Source: Chryseobacterium gleum
GTDB lineage: Bacteria; Bacteroidota; Bacteroidia; Flavobacteriales_D; Crocinitomicaceae
Length of the DNA stretch: 64,000 nucleotides
Direction of reading: 5' to 3'
NCBI GenBank assembly: GCA_945897565.1
Contig: CAMDFN010000005.1
Coordinates: forward strand, 1-64,000
Both the position numbers and the translations under genes were made by a program. Below the pieces are notes generated by a model that had not been told where the DNA came from, made no database searches, and was given only the letters and a program-made list of their open reading frames with translations. Positions 34,561 to 43,584 of this stretch are shown here, one piece after another. The first letter of the stretch is position 1. Each line of letters begins with the position of its first letter.

Positions 34561-35577
34561 ATGATTGATTTACGCAGCGATACCGTTACCCAACCATGTG
34601 AAGAGATGCGCTACGCGATGGCAAATGCAGCCGTCGGCGACGACGTTTTCAAAGAAGACCCCACTGTGCTTGCACTTGAAGCGTATGGTGCAAAGCTTTT
34701 TGGAAAAGAGGCTGCGCTCTTTTGCAGTTCGGGAACGCAAACCAATCAAATTGCCATCAATGTACATGTACAACCTGGAGGCGAAGTCATTTGCCATGAA
34801 GAAAGTCATATTTACAAATACGAAGGTGGTGGCATAGCTAAAAATTCGGGGGCATCGGTGCGGCTTTTACCCGGAGACCGCGGCAGGATCACCGCTGATG
34901 CAATTTCCCAATGGATCAATCCGCCGCACGACGTTCATTTTCCGCTCACGCAGCTTGTTTCTTTGGAAGATACTGCCAATCGTGGAGGTGGTGCAGTTTA
35001 TGATATCCAAGCGCTGCAAAGCATCAGTAATTTGTGTAAAGAACTCAAGTTGCCGCTGCACCTAGATGGTGCACGGGTATTCAATGCACTAGCGGTCAAT
35101 CAGATGAGCCCCGCGGCTTATGGCGCATTTTACGATAGTATTTCTGTCTGTTTGTCTAAAGGCCTAGGCGCCCCTGTTGGTTCTTTACTGATTGGTTCTG
35201 CAGCGTTTATTGAAAAGGCCAGACGCGTCAGGAAAGTTTTTGGTGGCGGCATGCGACAAGCCGGCATCATTGCAGCAGGAGGTTTGTATGCACTTCTAAA
35301 CAATGTGGAACGGCTTGGCCACGACCATCTACACGCAAAGCTTTTAGAAGCAGCGCTACTCAAGTGCGCTTGGATTCAAGAAGTAGTGCCCGTGCAAACA
35401 AACATCGTGGTGGCTATCCTCAAAGACCACAGCCAAAGAGACCTCATGCTCGAAAAATTGCAACATCAAGGTATTTTATGCATGGCTTTTGGGCCGGGCA
35501 TGATCAGAATGGTGACGCATTTGAATTTCTCCGCGGATGAATGCGCATTTTGTGTAGAAACCCTGCAAAAAATGTAA
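34561..35577 (+). CDS. ltaE: Low-specificity L-threonine aldolase
   Basis: 338 residues of the fold-type I PLP family. The N-terminus MIDLRSDTVTQPCEEMR is diagnostic. Also present: GDDVFKEDPTV, FCSSGTQTNQIA, HEESHIYKYEGGG, LHLDGARVFNA, and CLSKGLGAPVGS with Lys200 as the PLP lysine. Expected reaction: L-threonine or allo-threonine to glycine plus acetaldehyde. Glycine made here could feed a glycine lipid pathway (16354-18082), but that is only a thought from co-occurrence. Confidence 0.92.
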   Translation: MIDLRSDTVTQPCEEMRYAMANAAVGDDVFKEDPTVLALEAYGAKLFGKEAALFCSSGTQTNQIAINVHVQPGGEVICHEESHIYKYEGGGIAKNSGASVRLLPGDRGRITADAISQWINPPHDVHFPLTQLVSLEDTANRGGGAVYDIQALQSISNLCKELKLPLHLDGARVFNALAVNQMSPAAYGAFYDSISVCLSKGLGAPVGSLLIGSAAFIEKARRVRKVFGGGMRQAGIIAAGGLYALLNNVERLGHDHLHAKLLEAALLKCAWIQEVVPVQTNIVVAILKDHSQRDLMLEKLQHQGILCMAFGPGMIRMVTHLNFSADECAFCVETLQKM

Positions 35578-35608
35578 CTTTTTGGACCAAGTTCGTTAAA
35601 CTCAGGTG

Positions 35609-37639
35609 ATGAAATTCGTTACATTCCTTTGTTTACTCTACTTGCTTTGCGCGGTGCCAATGGCCATCGGGCAAACGACAAATTGCAGCACCTCTGACAA
35701 AAAAATCAACAAGGCCATAGAAGAAGCGAACAACGCAACAAATTTTGATGACTTTGTTCAAGGATTGGCCGCGGTAGTTGGCAAGTATCCCAACAATGTA
35801 CAAGCCTACTTTTATTTGGGCCAAATTCATTACCAGCAAGGAATGGGCATGATGCCGGTGAACCGAAACGACGCCGAAAAACTACTCCAAAAAGCGTTGC
35901 TTTTTTACCAAGCGAGTATTCAAAAATGCCCGAGCTTCCATTCAGATGCCTATTACTACGCAGCCCGCCTGCTCTATAACTTTAGTGAAAAAGCAGCAGC
36001 CCTCACCTACTTAGAAACCTTCATGAAGTTTGACTCGCTATACCCTGGTGAGCAAGCAGCCAACTATAACAAATTCAAAGAAGACATCCTTCCTGTATAC
36101 AAGGAATTGCGCTTCCCCAATGACGCGCAACAAAACCCTGTTCCGTTTGAGGTTCAGCGCGTTGCGGGCGTAAGCACCAAACAAGATGAATATTTCCCTA
36201 TGCTGAGCCCAGACAACAGCTTGCTCTTTTTTACCCGAAAAGCCGATAAAACCAATCTTGGTGATATCTCTGGATACGTTCAAGAAGAATTTACCGTAGC
36301 TGAAAGTCAAACACCCCCGCAGTTCAATGTTGGCAAGGCCTTGCCGCATCCTTTCAACGATGGTCAATTTACAAACTACGGATCAGCAAGTTTATCGGCA
36401 GACAACCGAGAACTCGTATTGTGTGCGTGTAAGGCAGAAAAGGTTTACAACAAAGATTACCTAAACTGCGATCTATACAGCAGTAAGTACCAACTCAAGA
36501 AAGGAACTTCAGACCAATACGAATGGACCACACTTGTTAACTTAGGTGTCAATATCAACACCAAAGACGGTTGGGAAGCCCAGCCTTCCTTGTCTGCAGA
36601 TGGGCAAATCCTCTATTTTACAAGTTTGCGCAAGGGCAGCCAAGACAACGATATTTATTATAGCGAAAAACAAGCCGATGGCAGTTGGGGGCTGGCCAAA
36701 TCCTTTGCGCTCGTCAATACCCCGGGCAAAGACAAAAGTCCTTTTTTCCATCAAGATGGCGAAACGTTCTACTTTGTCTCGCAAAGCAGCCGACTCAGAC
36801 CCGGAATGGGAGGACTCGATATTTTTATGATGCGCAAGGAAAGTAATGGTTGGGGCCCAATCCAAAACATAGGCTACCCGATCAATACAACGGCCGATGA
36901 ACTCGGCATATTTGTGTCTACCGACGGCAAACAAGCTTATTTCTCTAGCCAACAAGCCGAAAACTGGGATATCTTCAGTTTTGAACTCCACCAGGCAGCA
37001 CGCCCCAAAGAAACGCGCATCTTGACAGGCAAACTACAAGACATGAATGGAACAAGCGTTGCCGCTGCAAAAATAATAGTGCGCTATGAGGGGCAAGCCG
37101 AAGCACAACAAACAACAAGTACCAATGAAGATGGCAGCTACGCTATTGCCGTGCGCGTGGATCAAAAAATCAGTGTAGAAGCCAGTAAAGAAAACTATAG
37201 TTTTCAAGCGCAAATCATCAGTGAAGCTCAATTGCAAACACGCAATCTAAAAATTGAAACCAGCCCCCTTCAAATTGATTCGCTGCAAGAAGGAAGTGCT
37301 TATGCCATTGAGGCTATTGTTTTTGATACCGATGCCGCTTTATTGAGCACCGATGCGCAATTATTGCTGCAAGGCTTTGCAAGCTACCTCCAATCACAAC
37401 AAACATTGCGCATACAAATCAACGGCCATACCGACGATATCGGCGATGCAGCAAGCAATCAAGTACTTTCAGAACAGCGTGCCAAAGCAGTTGCCGCCCA
37501 TCTAGAAGCACTAGGTGTGGATGCCGACCGGATGCAGTATAAAGGTTTTGGGGAGGTGCAACCGCGTGTGGAAAACAACTCAGCAGCCAACCGCGCGCTC
37601 AATAGAAGAACTGAATTCGAGATCATTTCTATTCGCTAA
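35609..37639 (+). CDS. OmpA-family protein with TPR, WD40-like propeller and regulatory-like domain (PorE-like)
   Basis: 676 residues from ATG 35609 (a GTG directly precedes it). Signal peptide ending AIGQ, with no clear lipobox. Order: TPR-like helices about 30-160; PD40 beta-propeller blades about 190-460 (PMLSPDNSLLFFTRKADK, LSADGQILYFTSLRKGSQDNDIY, HQDGETFYFVSQSSR); a carboxypeptidase-regulatory-like domain about 475-540; and a C-terminal OmpA peptidoglycan-binding domain (INGHTDDIGD, YKGFGEVQP, NRRTEFE). This order matches PorE of the T9SS, but related proteins with other roles exist, so the symbol is left blank. Confidence 0.8.
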   Translation: MKFVTFLCLLYLLCAVPMAIGQTTNCSTSDKKINKAIEEANNATNFDDFVQGLAAVVGKYPNNVQAYFYLGQIHYQQGMGMMPVNRNDAEKLLQKALLFYQASIQKCPSFHSDAYYYAARLLYNFSEKAAALTYLETFMKFDSLYPGEQAANYNKFKEDILPVYKELRFPNDAQQNPVPFEVQRVAGVSTKQDEYFPMLSPDNSLLFFTRKADKTNLGDISGYVQEEFTVAESQTPPQFNVGKALPHPFNDGQFTNYGSASLSADNRELVLCACKAEKVYNKDYLNCDLYSSKYQLKKGTSDQYEWTTLVNLGVNINTKDGWEAQPSLSADGQILYFTSLRKGSQDNDIYYSEKQADGSWGLAKSFALVNTPGKDKSPFFHQDGETFYFVSQSSRLRPGMGGLDIFMMRKESNGWGPIQNIGYPINTTADELGIFVSTDGKQAYFSSQQAENWDIFSFELHQAARPKETRILTGKLQDMNGTSVAAAKIIVRYEGQAEAQQTTSTNEDGSYAIAVRVDQKISVEASKENYSFQAQIISEAQLQTRNLKIETSPLQIDSLQEGSAYAIEAIVFDTDAALLSTDAQLLLQGFASYLQSQQTLRIQINGHTDDIGDAASNQVLSEQRAKAVAAHLEALGVDADRMQYKGFGEVQPRVENNSAANRALNRRTEFEIISIR

Positions 37640-37716
37640 GGCCCTTCATTTGATAGCGTTTTCCAACAGCTAACGAACACCATCCATTGAGGAACGCGGT
37701 CTAAAATTTGAGGCAT

Positions 37717-37742
37717 AAAAAAAAGGAGCCAAAGCTCCTTTT
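37717..37742 (-). terminator. Intrinsic terminator of rplS
   Basis: On the minus strand a perfect 9-bp stem (AAAAGGAGC/GCTCCTTTT) with a 4-nt loop is followed by a T-run of eight. It lies 22 bp after the rplS stop. The plus-strand arrangement (A-run first) makes it one-directional. Confidence 0.85.
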
Positions 37743-37764
37743 CAAATATTTGGAATGCGGATTG

Positions 37765-38121
37765 TTATTTTGAAAAGTTCTTTTTCTCGCGGATACGTGC
37801 TGACTTACCAGTGCGCTCACGGAAGTAGAAAATACGTGCTCTGCGCACAGCACCGCGCTTAACGATGGTAATGCTGTCGATGAATGGTGAATGAACTGGT
37901 ATGATACGCTCAACACCGATATTACCCGACATTTTGCGGATAGTGAAAGTTTCGGTTGCTCCGGCACCACGACGTTGTAAGACAACACCTTGGAATTGTT
38001 GGATACGCTCTTTGTTACCCTCTACAATACGGTATGAAACGATAATGGTATCACCTGCTCCGAAAACTGGTAATTCATTTTTGGCGATTAGCTCCTGCTC
38101 GATTTGTTTAATGACGTTCAT
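37765..38121 (-). CDS. rplS: 50S ribosomal protein L19
   Basis: 118 residues from ATG 38121 (MNVIKQIEQELIAKNELPVFGAGDTI). The family core is complete: VEGNKERIQQFQGVVLQRRGAGATETFTIRK, GVERIIPVHSPFIDSI, and the basic tail VRRARIFYFRERTGKSARIREK. It sits at the 30S-50S interface. It is a single gene with its own terminator; the usual rpsP-rimM-trmD neighbours are absent, which is common in Bacteroidota. Confidence 0.96.
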   Translation of the reverse strand: MNVIKQIEQELIAKNELPVFGAGDTIIVSYRIVEGNKERIQQFQGVVLQRRGAGATETFTIRKMSGNIGVERIIPVHSPFIDSITIVKRGAVRRARIFYFRERTGKSARIREKKNFSK

Positions 38122-38213
38122 CTCTGAAAATTTAGCCCAATTCAACTGAACGGGGGTGCAATATTACAAATTATTTCTGATTCTGAATATAGGACAAGTT
38201 TTTTTTTTGGGCT

Positions 38214-38600
38214 CTAAATGTAAAAAGCCATTAAAAAAAGGATCAGGGCGATGGCAAGGTAGATGAAAATCAATTGAAAGCGCATGCCTTTTTGTTTTGC
38301 ATCGGCTGCTTTATTTTCTACTTCTTGGGCAACGATTTGATCGGCAGAGATGCCAAAAATGGGCATCCAGTCAATGCGGTGCTGGCCAACAAAAAGTTCG
38401 TCACCGATATCGAGAATGCGGGTTTGGCTGTCTGAATGTCCATTCAATTGATATGGCGCTTGGGCTGTTCTGCTCGAAACCCAAACAGAACCGTTTTGAT
38501 CTTGGCAGAGCAACAAATGAAAAGGAGCCCATGCTGAAGTAGCAAACTGAAGATCGTTTTGTGAATCGCTTCCAATACTTATGTAGCGCTTTGCTTTCAT
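38214..38600 (-). CDS. Degenerate FHA-like domain protein with C-terminal membrane anchor
   Basis: 128 residues from ATG 38600. Residues 1-75 follow the FHA strand pattern: YISIGSDSQNDLQF, FHLLLCQD, then PYQLNGHSD and LDIGDELFVGQHRIDW. The phosphothreonine-binding residues of FHA domains appear lost: the usual Gly-Arg is Gly-Ser, and the Ser-Arg-x-His loop reads APFH. Residues about 107-126 form one hydrophobic helix at the C-terminus, so the domain faces the cytoplasm as a tail-anchored protein. Its ATG is 161 bp from that of parA, on the opposite strand. Confidence 0.6.
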   Translation of the reverse strand: MKAKRYISIGSDSQNDLQFATSAWAPFHLLLCQDQNGSVWVSSRTAQAPYQLNGHSDSQTRILDIGDELFVGQHRIDWMPIFGISADQIVAQEVENKAADAKQKGMRFQLIFIYLAIALILFLMAFYI

Positions 38601-38761
38601 AACTGTAAAATTAGCGAAAAAAATGCAGCCTACAGATAGTGCTAACAAGCTGTGAATGAATGATATTGACAGTGAGTTAGTTGAAATGGTTAATAAGTTC
38701 CTTTTGGAAGGCTCTAAAGTATGCTGAACAACATGTAATTTTATAGCTCAATAAAACACTT

Positions 38762-39574
38762 ATGGGTAAAATTATTGCCATTGCCAATCAAAAGGGGGGC
38801 GTCGGAAAAACAACAACAGCCATTAATTTGGGTGGTTGCCTCGGCGTACTCGAATACAAAACCCTCATTGTCGATGCAGACCCACAAGCAAATGCCACTT
38901 CAGGAACAGGTTTTGATCCCAAATCTATCAAAAATATTTACGATTGCTTGGTCAATAACAAGCCTGCACAAGAGGCCATTCTCCAAACCAGTAATCCCAA
39001 TCTTTTTATTCTCCCCTCGCACGTAGACCTCGTTGGCGCGGAGTTAGAAATGATCAACATGCCCAACCGAGAATACTTACTGAGGGCTGCACTCGAGCAA
39101 ATCAAAGACGACTACGACTTCATCCTCATCGATTGCTCACCATCTTTAGGTCTAATTACCGTAAACGCACTTGTTGCCGCCGATTCTGTCATGATTCCCG
39201 TTCAATGCGAGTATTTTGCACTAGAAGGGCTCAGCAAATTGCTCAACACTATTAAAATTGTACAAGGCAGGCTGCATCCGGCATTAGAAATCGAAGGAAT
39301 GGCCCTCACCATGTACGACACCCGTTTGCGCTTGGCCAATCAAGTTGTCGACGAAGTCAAGACACACTTTCAAGAATTGGTTTTTGATACGGTTATCCAT
39401 CGCAATACCACCCTTAGCGAAGCCTCTAGCCACGGCCAAACGGTCATCATGCACGATGCCTCATCTAAAGGCGCCATCAATTACCTTAATTTTGCGCGCG
39501 AACTTTTACAAAAAAACGACCTTACCAAAATCGGAAACGACGACAAAAATATCGATATTGACCATGAGCTCTAA
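38762..39574 (+). CDS. parA: Chromosome partitioning ATPase ParA/Soj
   Basis: 270 residues. Deviant Walker A ANQKGGVGKTTTAINL, Walker A' region VDADPQANATSG, and Walker B LIDCSPSLGLITVNAL are complete. The length is that of a chromosomal ParA without an N-terminal HTH. It acts with ParB in origin segregation. The 3' end overlaps parB by 11 bp. The operon continues with DUF5683, dapB, lepB and wbqC-like genes, a conserved order in Flavobacteriia. Confidence 0.93.
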   Translation: MGKIIAIANQKGGVGKTTTAINLGGCLGVLEYKTLIVDADPQANATSGTGFDPKSIKNIYDCLVNNKPAQEAILQTSNPNLFILPSHVDLVGAELEMINMPNREYLLRAALEQIKDDYDFILIDCSPSLGLITVNALVAADSVMIPVQCEYFALEGLSKLLNTIKIVQGRLHPALEIEGMALTMYDTRLRLANQVVDEVKTHFQELVFDTVIHRNTTLSEASSHGQTVIMHDASSKGAINYLNFARELLQKNDLTKIGNDDKNIDIDHEL

Positions 39575-40460
39575 CGCAAAAAAACAACCCGCCTTAGGCC
39601 GTGGCCTCAGTGCACTGCTTCAAAATGCCGAAACAGATATTACTGGCGCCAGCGCGGTTCCTGCCGGTGCGGTTGCGCTCATTTCCATTTCTTTGATTGA
39701 AGCCAACCCCTTTAATCCGCGCACTCATTTTGAGCTTAGCGCTTTGGAAGAACTCAAAACATCTATCCAAACCCACGGAATTATACAACCACTCACAGTG
39801 CGTAAAATGGGCCGCGATCGCTACCAGCTCATTTCGGGTGAACGTCGTTTTAGAGCTGCACAGCTCGCTGGGCTCACTGAAGTCCCGGCCTATGTGCGCA
39901 TCGCCAACGACCAAACCATGCTCGAGATGGCCCTTGTTGAAAACATCCAACGCGAAGACCTCAACGCCATCGAAGTAGCGCTTTCTTACGAACGCTTGCT
40001 CGAGGAATGTAAAGTCACCCAAGAACAACTCTCTGAAAAAGTAGCCAAATCGCGCTCACATATTGCCAATCACTTGCGCTTACTCAAGCTACCCGACGCT
40101 ATTCAAGCTGCTGTTCGCGACAAGCAAGTTACTATGGGCCATGCCAGGGCACTGCTCTCGTTGGCTACAGAAAAACTTCAATTACAGGCCCTTGCACGCA
40201 TCTTAGAAGAACAACTCTCTGTTCGCGAGGTAGAGGCCCTTTCTAAACCAGAAGCGGCCAAAAAAGCGACTCCCTCAATTGCGCACTCAAAAAACAAACC
40301 TAGCCTCACCACGACCGAAAAGCTTTACCTCTCTTACCTCACCGAACAACTCGGCACAAAAGTAAGTATTGACAAAACAACTGAAGGCAAAGGAAAGCTG
40401 ATCGTTCACTTTGATCATGAAGCCGATTTGCAGCGCCTCATAGAAATGCTCAAAAAATGA
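39564..40460 (+). CDS. parB: Chromosome partitioning protein ParB
   Basis: 298 residues from ATG 39564 (MSSNAKKQPALGRGLSALLQ). The CTPase/N-terminal domain shows NPFNPRTHF, GIIQPLTVRK, and SGERRFRAAQLAG. The HTH follows (QEQLSEKVAKSRSHIANHLRLLKLP), and the C-terminal dimerisation segment ends KLIVHFDHEADLQRLIEMLKK. It binds parS and loads SMC. The reading frame is open back to 39345 but that part lies inside parA and is not ParB-like. No parS-like site was noticed in the window. Confidence 0.94.
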   Translation: MSSNAKKQPALGRGLSALLQNAETDITGASAVPAGAVALISISLIEANPFNPRTHFELSALEELKTSIQTHGIIQPLTVRKMGRDRYQLISGERRFRAAQLAGLTEVPAYVRIANDQTMLEMALVENIQREDLNAIEVALSYERLLEECKVTQEQLSEKVAKSRSHIANHLRLLKLPDAIQAAVRDKQVTMGHARALLSLATEKLQLQALARILEEQLSVREVEALSKPEAAKKATPSIAHSKNKPSLTTTEKLYLSYLTEQLGTKVSIDKTTEGKGKLIVHFDHEADLQRLIEMLKK

Positions 40461-40999
40461 AAATGAGGTTATTGCTCTGCCTAATGCTGCTGTCATTTGA
40501 GCACTTTTCGCAAGATTCTATTCTGCCCAAAGACAGCATGAAGCTCAGTTATCACCAAAAAAGCATGCTGTGCTCAGCATTGGTTCCGGGTTTAGGTCAA
40601 ATCCGAAATTCTCACGACGCAGCTAACTTACAAGCCGTTTGGAAAGTACCCCTTATCTACGGCGGGCTCGGCGCAGCAGGTTATTTTTTGATCAGTAACC
40701 AACAAACCCAATTGAGTCTCAAACAAGAATACACCAATAGAACAGACGGTGGCAGCCTCAACCCAACTTGGGCGCCCTACGACGACCAAGCTGTTCTGCA
40801 GCTCTACCGTCAATATTTAGATTGGCGAGACCTCTCCATTCTCGGATTTGCAGCCATTTACCTTTTTCAGCTTGCAGAAGCAGGCGCTGCTGCGCATTTC
40901 GTGCATTTTGACACCACTCCCGATTTAAGTTGGACTATCACACCACAAGTAATACCCAATCAATACCTAGGCGCTCGCCTCCAATTGACTTTTCGCTGA
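40457..40999 (+). CDS. DUF5683 family protein
   Basis: 180 residues with a signal peptide (LLCLMLLSFEHFSQ). The core SALVPGLGQIRN and VPLIYGGLGAAGYFLISN is the DUF5683 hallmark, with two hydrophobic helices and a C-terminal strand region. Function is unknown. The family is almost always between parB and dapB in this group. ATG at 40457 overlaps the parB stop; a second ATG at 40463 is equally possible. Confidence 0.85.
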   Translation: MKMRLLLCLMLLSFEHFSQDSILPKDSMKLSYHQKSMLCSALVPGLGQIRNSHDAANLQAVWKVPLIYGGLGAAGYFLISNQQTQLSLKQEYTNRTDGGSLNPTWAPYDDQAVLQLYRQYLDWRDLSILGFAAIYLFQLAEAGAAAHFVHFDTTPDLSWTITPQVIPNQYLGARLQLTFR

Positions 41000-41018
41000 T
41001 AAATCGTATCTTTAACCC

Positions 41019-41732
41019 ATGAGAATCGCATTACTTGGTTATGGTAAAATGGGAAAAGCCATTGAAGCAATTGCGCTAGAACGCGGTCATGAAATTGTGG
41101 CTAAAATCAATTCTCAAGTTCCTTTAGACTCCATAGACTGGTCAGTGATCGATGTTTGCATCGAATTCACAAGACCTGAGCTCGCCCCGCAACACATCGC
41201 CTTTTGTGCTCAAAGACAAATTCCTATTGTCGTCGGGACCACCGCATGGCAAGACGCCCTCCCTCAGGTCACTGAATGGGTAAACAACGCAAATAGCGCA
41301 CTGCTTTACGCCAGTAATTTTAGTGTGGGTGTCAACTTATTCTTTGAACTCAACCGACAACTCGCGCTGCTCATGAAAGCGCAACCCGCATACAAAATTG
41401 AGGTAAGCGAAACCCATCATATACAAAAACTAGATGCCCCTAGCGGCACCGCCGTGAGCTTACTCAACGACATCTTAGCCATCCATCCGAACTACACAGG
41501 ATGGTCGCTTGACGCGCACTCGCCTGACCACATTCCGGTGCAAGCCCACCGCATCCCAGACGTTCCGGGCACCCATGAAATCAGCTACAACAGCGCTATC
41601 GACACCATCCGCATCGAACACATTGCCCACAACCGCAAAGGCTTTGCCCTGGGCGCGGTACTTGCAACAGAATTCATTTATCAACGCAAAGGCATTTTCA
41701 CGATGTCTGACGTCTTAAAAACTACCTTATGA
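41019..41732 (+). CDS. dapB: 4-hydroxy-tetrahydrodipicolinate reductase
   Basis: 237 residues. The Rossmann start is LLGYGKMGKAIE. Also present: VVGTTAWQD, ASNFSVGVNLFFELN and the catalytic ETHHIQKLDAPSGTAV (His and Lys of the HHxxKxDAPSGT motif). Role: NAD(P)H reduction in lysine and meso-diaminopimelate synthesis. The upstream gap of 19 bp holds TATCTTTA, one base off the -7 consensus. The stop overlaps lepB by 4 bp. Confidence 0.94.
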   Translation: MRIALLGYGKMGKAIEAIALERGHEIVAKINSQVPLDSIDWSVIDVCIEFTRPELAPQHIAFCAQRQIPIVVGTTAWQDALPQVTEWVNNANSALLYASNFSVGVNLFFELNRQLALLMKAQPAYKIEVSETHHIQKLDAPSGTAVSLLNDILAIHPNYTGWSLDAHSPDHIPVQAHRIPDVPGTHEISYNSAIDTIRIEHIAHNRKGFALGAVLATEFIYQRKGIFTMSDVLKTTL

Positions 41733-43582
41733 GTTTCATTTATTTTTACCTACTCATTCTTGTTCACCCTTATTTGGCACAGTGGCACCGTTTGTTCCCG
41801 AAATTAGGGCGTAAGTCTTGGGAAGCACTCGTGCCGGGCTACAACTACTTTATCCTCTATAAAGAAGTGCTCAACAAACCTTGGTGGTCCTTGCTTTTGG
41901 TATTTCCAGGGGTTCATTTAGTGATGTGGATGACCATCAATGTGAGTGTGTTGCGTCGTTTCAAATTCTTCAGCTTCACAGACACCCTACAAGGCTTGTT
42001 CTTTCCATATTTGTTGTTTGCCAAAATTGCCAAAGACGAACAACTGCAATACGGACCAGCCACCAATTGGGCTAACTCCAAAGAACTCGAAGAGCGCAAA
42101 TGGGGAGACCACATCATTTTATTTATGGCGCTGCCCGTCATTGGGCATGTCATTGCAATTGTACTCGATAAAATTTCACGAGACAAACCCGGAGCCAAAC
42201 CGCGTGTCAAAGAATACGGAGACTCCTTTGTTTGGGCTTTGGTGGCTGCAGCTGTCATTCGCACCTACTCTTTTGAGCCGTTTCAAATCCCGACGGGCTC
42301 CATGGAAAAAACGATGGTTGTTGGCGACTTCTTATTCGTCAACAAACTCGCTTATGGCTCTAAAGTTCCGATCACGCCCCTCTCCTATCCTTTGGTGCAC
42401 AATATTGTTCCGCTTGTCAATATCAAATCTTACCTCAGCTGGGAAAAAGGCACCTATACCCGCTTACCCGGTTGGAGCAAAATTGAGCGCAACGATGTTG
42501 TTGTCTTTAACTTCCCGTCTGGCGACACCGCCATTCTAGACCCGCGCACCCCAAGCGGCCTCATGGGCCACGACTTCCATGGCTTGATCAACCAAGAAGC
42601 GTTTAGTCAGTTTATCAATAGCAAAAGCAATCAAAACTTATCGGAACTCGACTCTTTAGGCCAACAATATCTTTACACCGAATATATTGCCGGTTTTGAC
42701 AAATGGAAAGCACGCGCACGGGCGCATTTTGCAGCAGGCTACTTCCCACTCAACTCCCAAGAATATGCCGAAGGCATGACCCACGGCGGGCTCATACACC
42801 GCCCTGTAGACAAGCGCGAAAACTATATCAAGCGCTGTGTGGGTCTTCCAGGCGACGTCCTCGAAATCCAAAATTCAGTACTCTACGTCAATGGCAAAAG
42901 AGCCTATGTATCGCCGGGCCAAGCCTTACAATACCGCATCGAAAAAACCAAAGTATCGTTTCCATCTGTCGAGGAAATGCTGAGCCGCTATGGCCTTGAA
43001 AACTCCTCTGACGGCGCCCGCACCGACTTCGATGCCGTCAATGACCCGCAATTTTATATTTTGAACCTTACCCGTCAAGAGAAAAAGAAAATTGAAACAG
43101 ATTTCAATATTAAATTGACCAAAATTCGAGATCCCCAGTACAGTGACAACCCTAAGGCGCTGCCATCCTCTATTGAATTGTTTTCCAATTTGAATCAATT
43201 CCCTAAAGATTTGAATGTGAACAACACCATGACCGATTTTCAGCGCTTTCAAATCCCAAGAAAAGCTCAACGCATTGCGATCAATATCCATAACATTGCT
43301 TGGTATAAGCGCATCATCAGCGCCTATGAAGGGCATCAGTTGGCCATTAAAGGAGACAAAATTTACATCGATGGAAAGCGCGCCACAAGCTATCGTTTTG
43401 CCATGAACTATTACTGGATGATGGGAGACAACCGCTTCCACTCTGCCGACTCGCGCGTTTGGGGCTTTGTGCCAGAAGACCATATTGTGGGTAGAGCTTC
43501 CTTTATTTGGTTTTCTAAATCGCCTTTCGTAGACTCTTTCTTGGGTATTCGTTTTGACCGCATCTTCCGCTTCGTCGACTAA
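41729..43582 (+). CDS. lepB: Signal peptidase I with N-terminal membrane domain and long insertion
   Basis: 617 residues, about twice the enterobacterial length. Residues 1-140 form a membrane domain (DUF5684-like: FPKLGRKSWEALVPGYNYFILYKEV). Then the S26 core: FQIPTGSMEKTM (Ser191), DVVVFNFP, the general base in IKRCVGLPGDV (Lys368), and WMMGDNRFHSADSR near 580. Between Ser and Lys there are 177 residues, and between Lys and the box E motif more than 200, both longer than usual. It cleaves Sec signal peptides at the inner membrane. Confidence 0.92.
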   Translation: MSFIYFYLLILVHPYLAQWHRLFPKLGRKSWEALVPGYNYFILYKEVLNKPWWSLLLVFPGVHLVMWMTINVSVLRRFKFFSFTDTLQGLFFPYLLFAKIAKDEQLQYGPATNWANSKELEERKWGDHIILFMALPVIGHVIAIVLDKISRDKPGAKPRVKEYGDSFVWALVAAAVIRTYSFEPFQIPTGSMEKTMVVGDFLFVNKLAYGSKVPITPLSYPLVHNIVPLVNIKSYLSWEKGTYTRLPGWSKIERNDVVVFNFPSGDTAILDPRTPSGLMGHDFHGLINQEAFSQFINSKSNQNLSELDSLGQQYLYTEYIAGFDKWKARARAHFAAGYFPLNSQEYAEGMTHGGLIHRPVDKRENYIKRCVGLPGDVLEIQNSVLYVNGKRAYVSPGQALQYRIEKTKVSFPSVEEMLSRYGLENSSDGARTDFDAVNDPQFYILNLTRQEKKKIETDFNIKLTKIRDPQYSDNPKALPSSIELFSNLNQFPKDLNVNNTMTDFQRFQIPRKAQRIAINIHNIAWYKRIISAYEGHQLAIKGDKIYIDGKRATSYRFAMNYYWMMGDNRFHSADSRVWGFVPEDHIVGRASFIWFSKSPFVDSFLGIRFDRIFRFVD

Positions 43583-43584
43583 AA

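Noticed and set aside
38601-38761. Replication origin or parS near parAB
   Set aside because: No DnaA-box cluster and no TGTTTCACGTGAAACA-like dyad was seen in the gap; a CACGTG at about 25893 lies inside the lipoprotein gene and does not match the flanks.
42926-43483. Minus-strand frame (185 codons) opposite lepB
   Set aside because: It is antisense to the conserved signal peptidase core and has no recognisable features.
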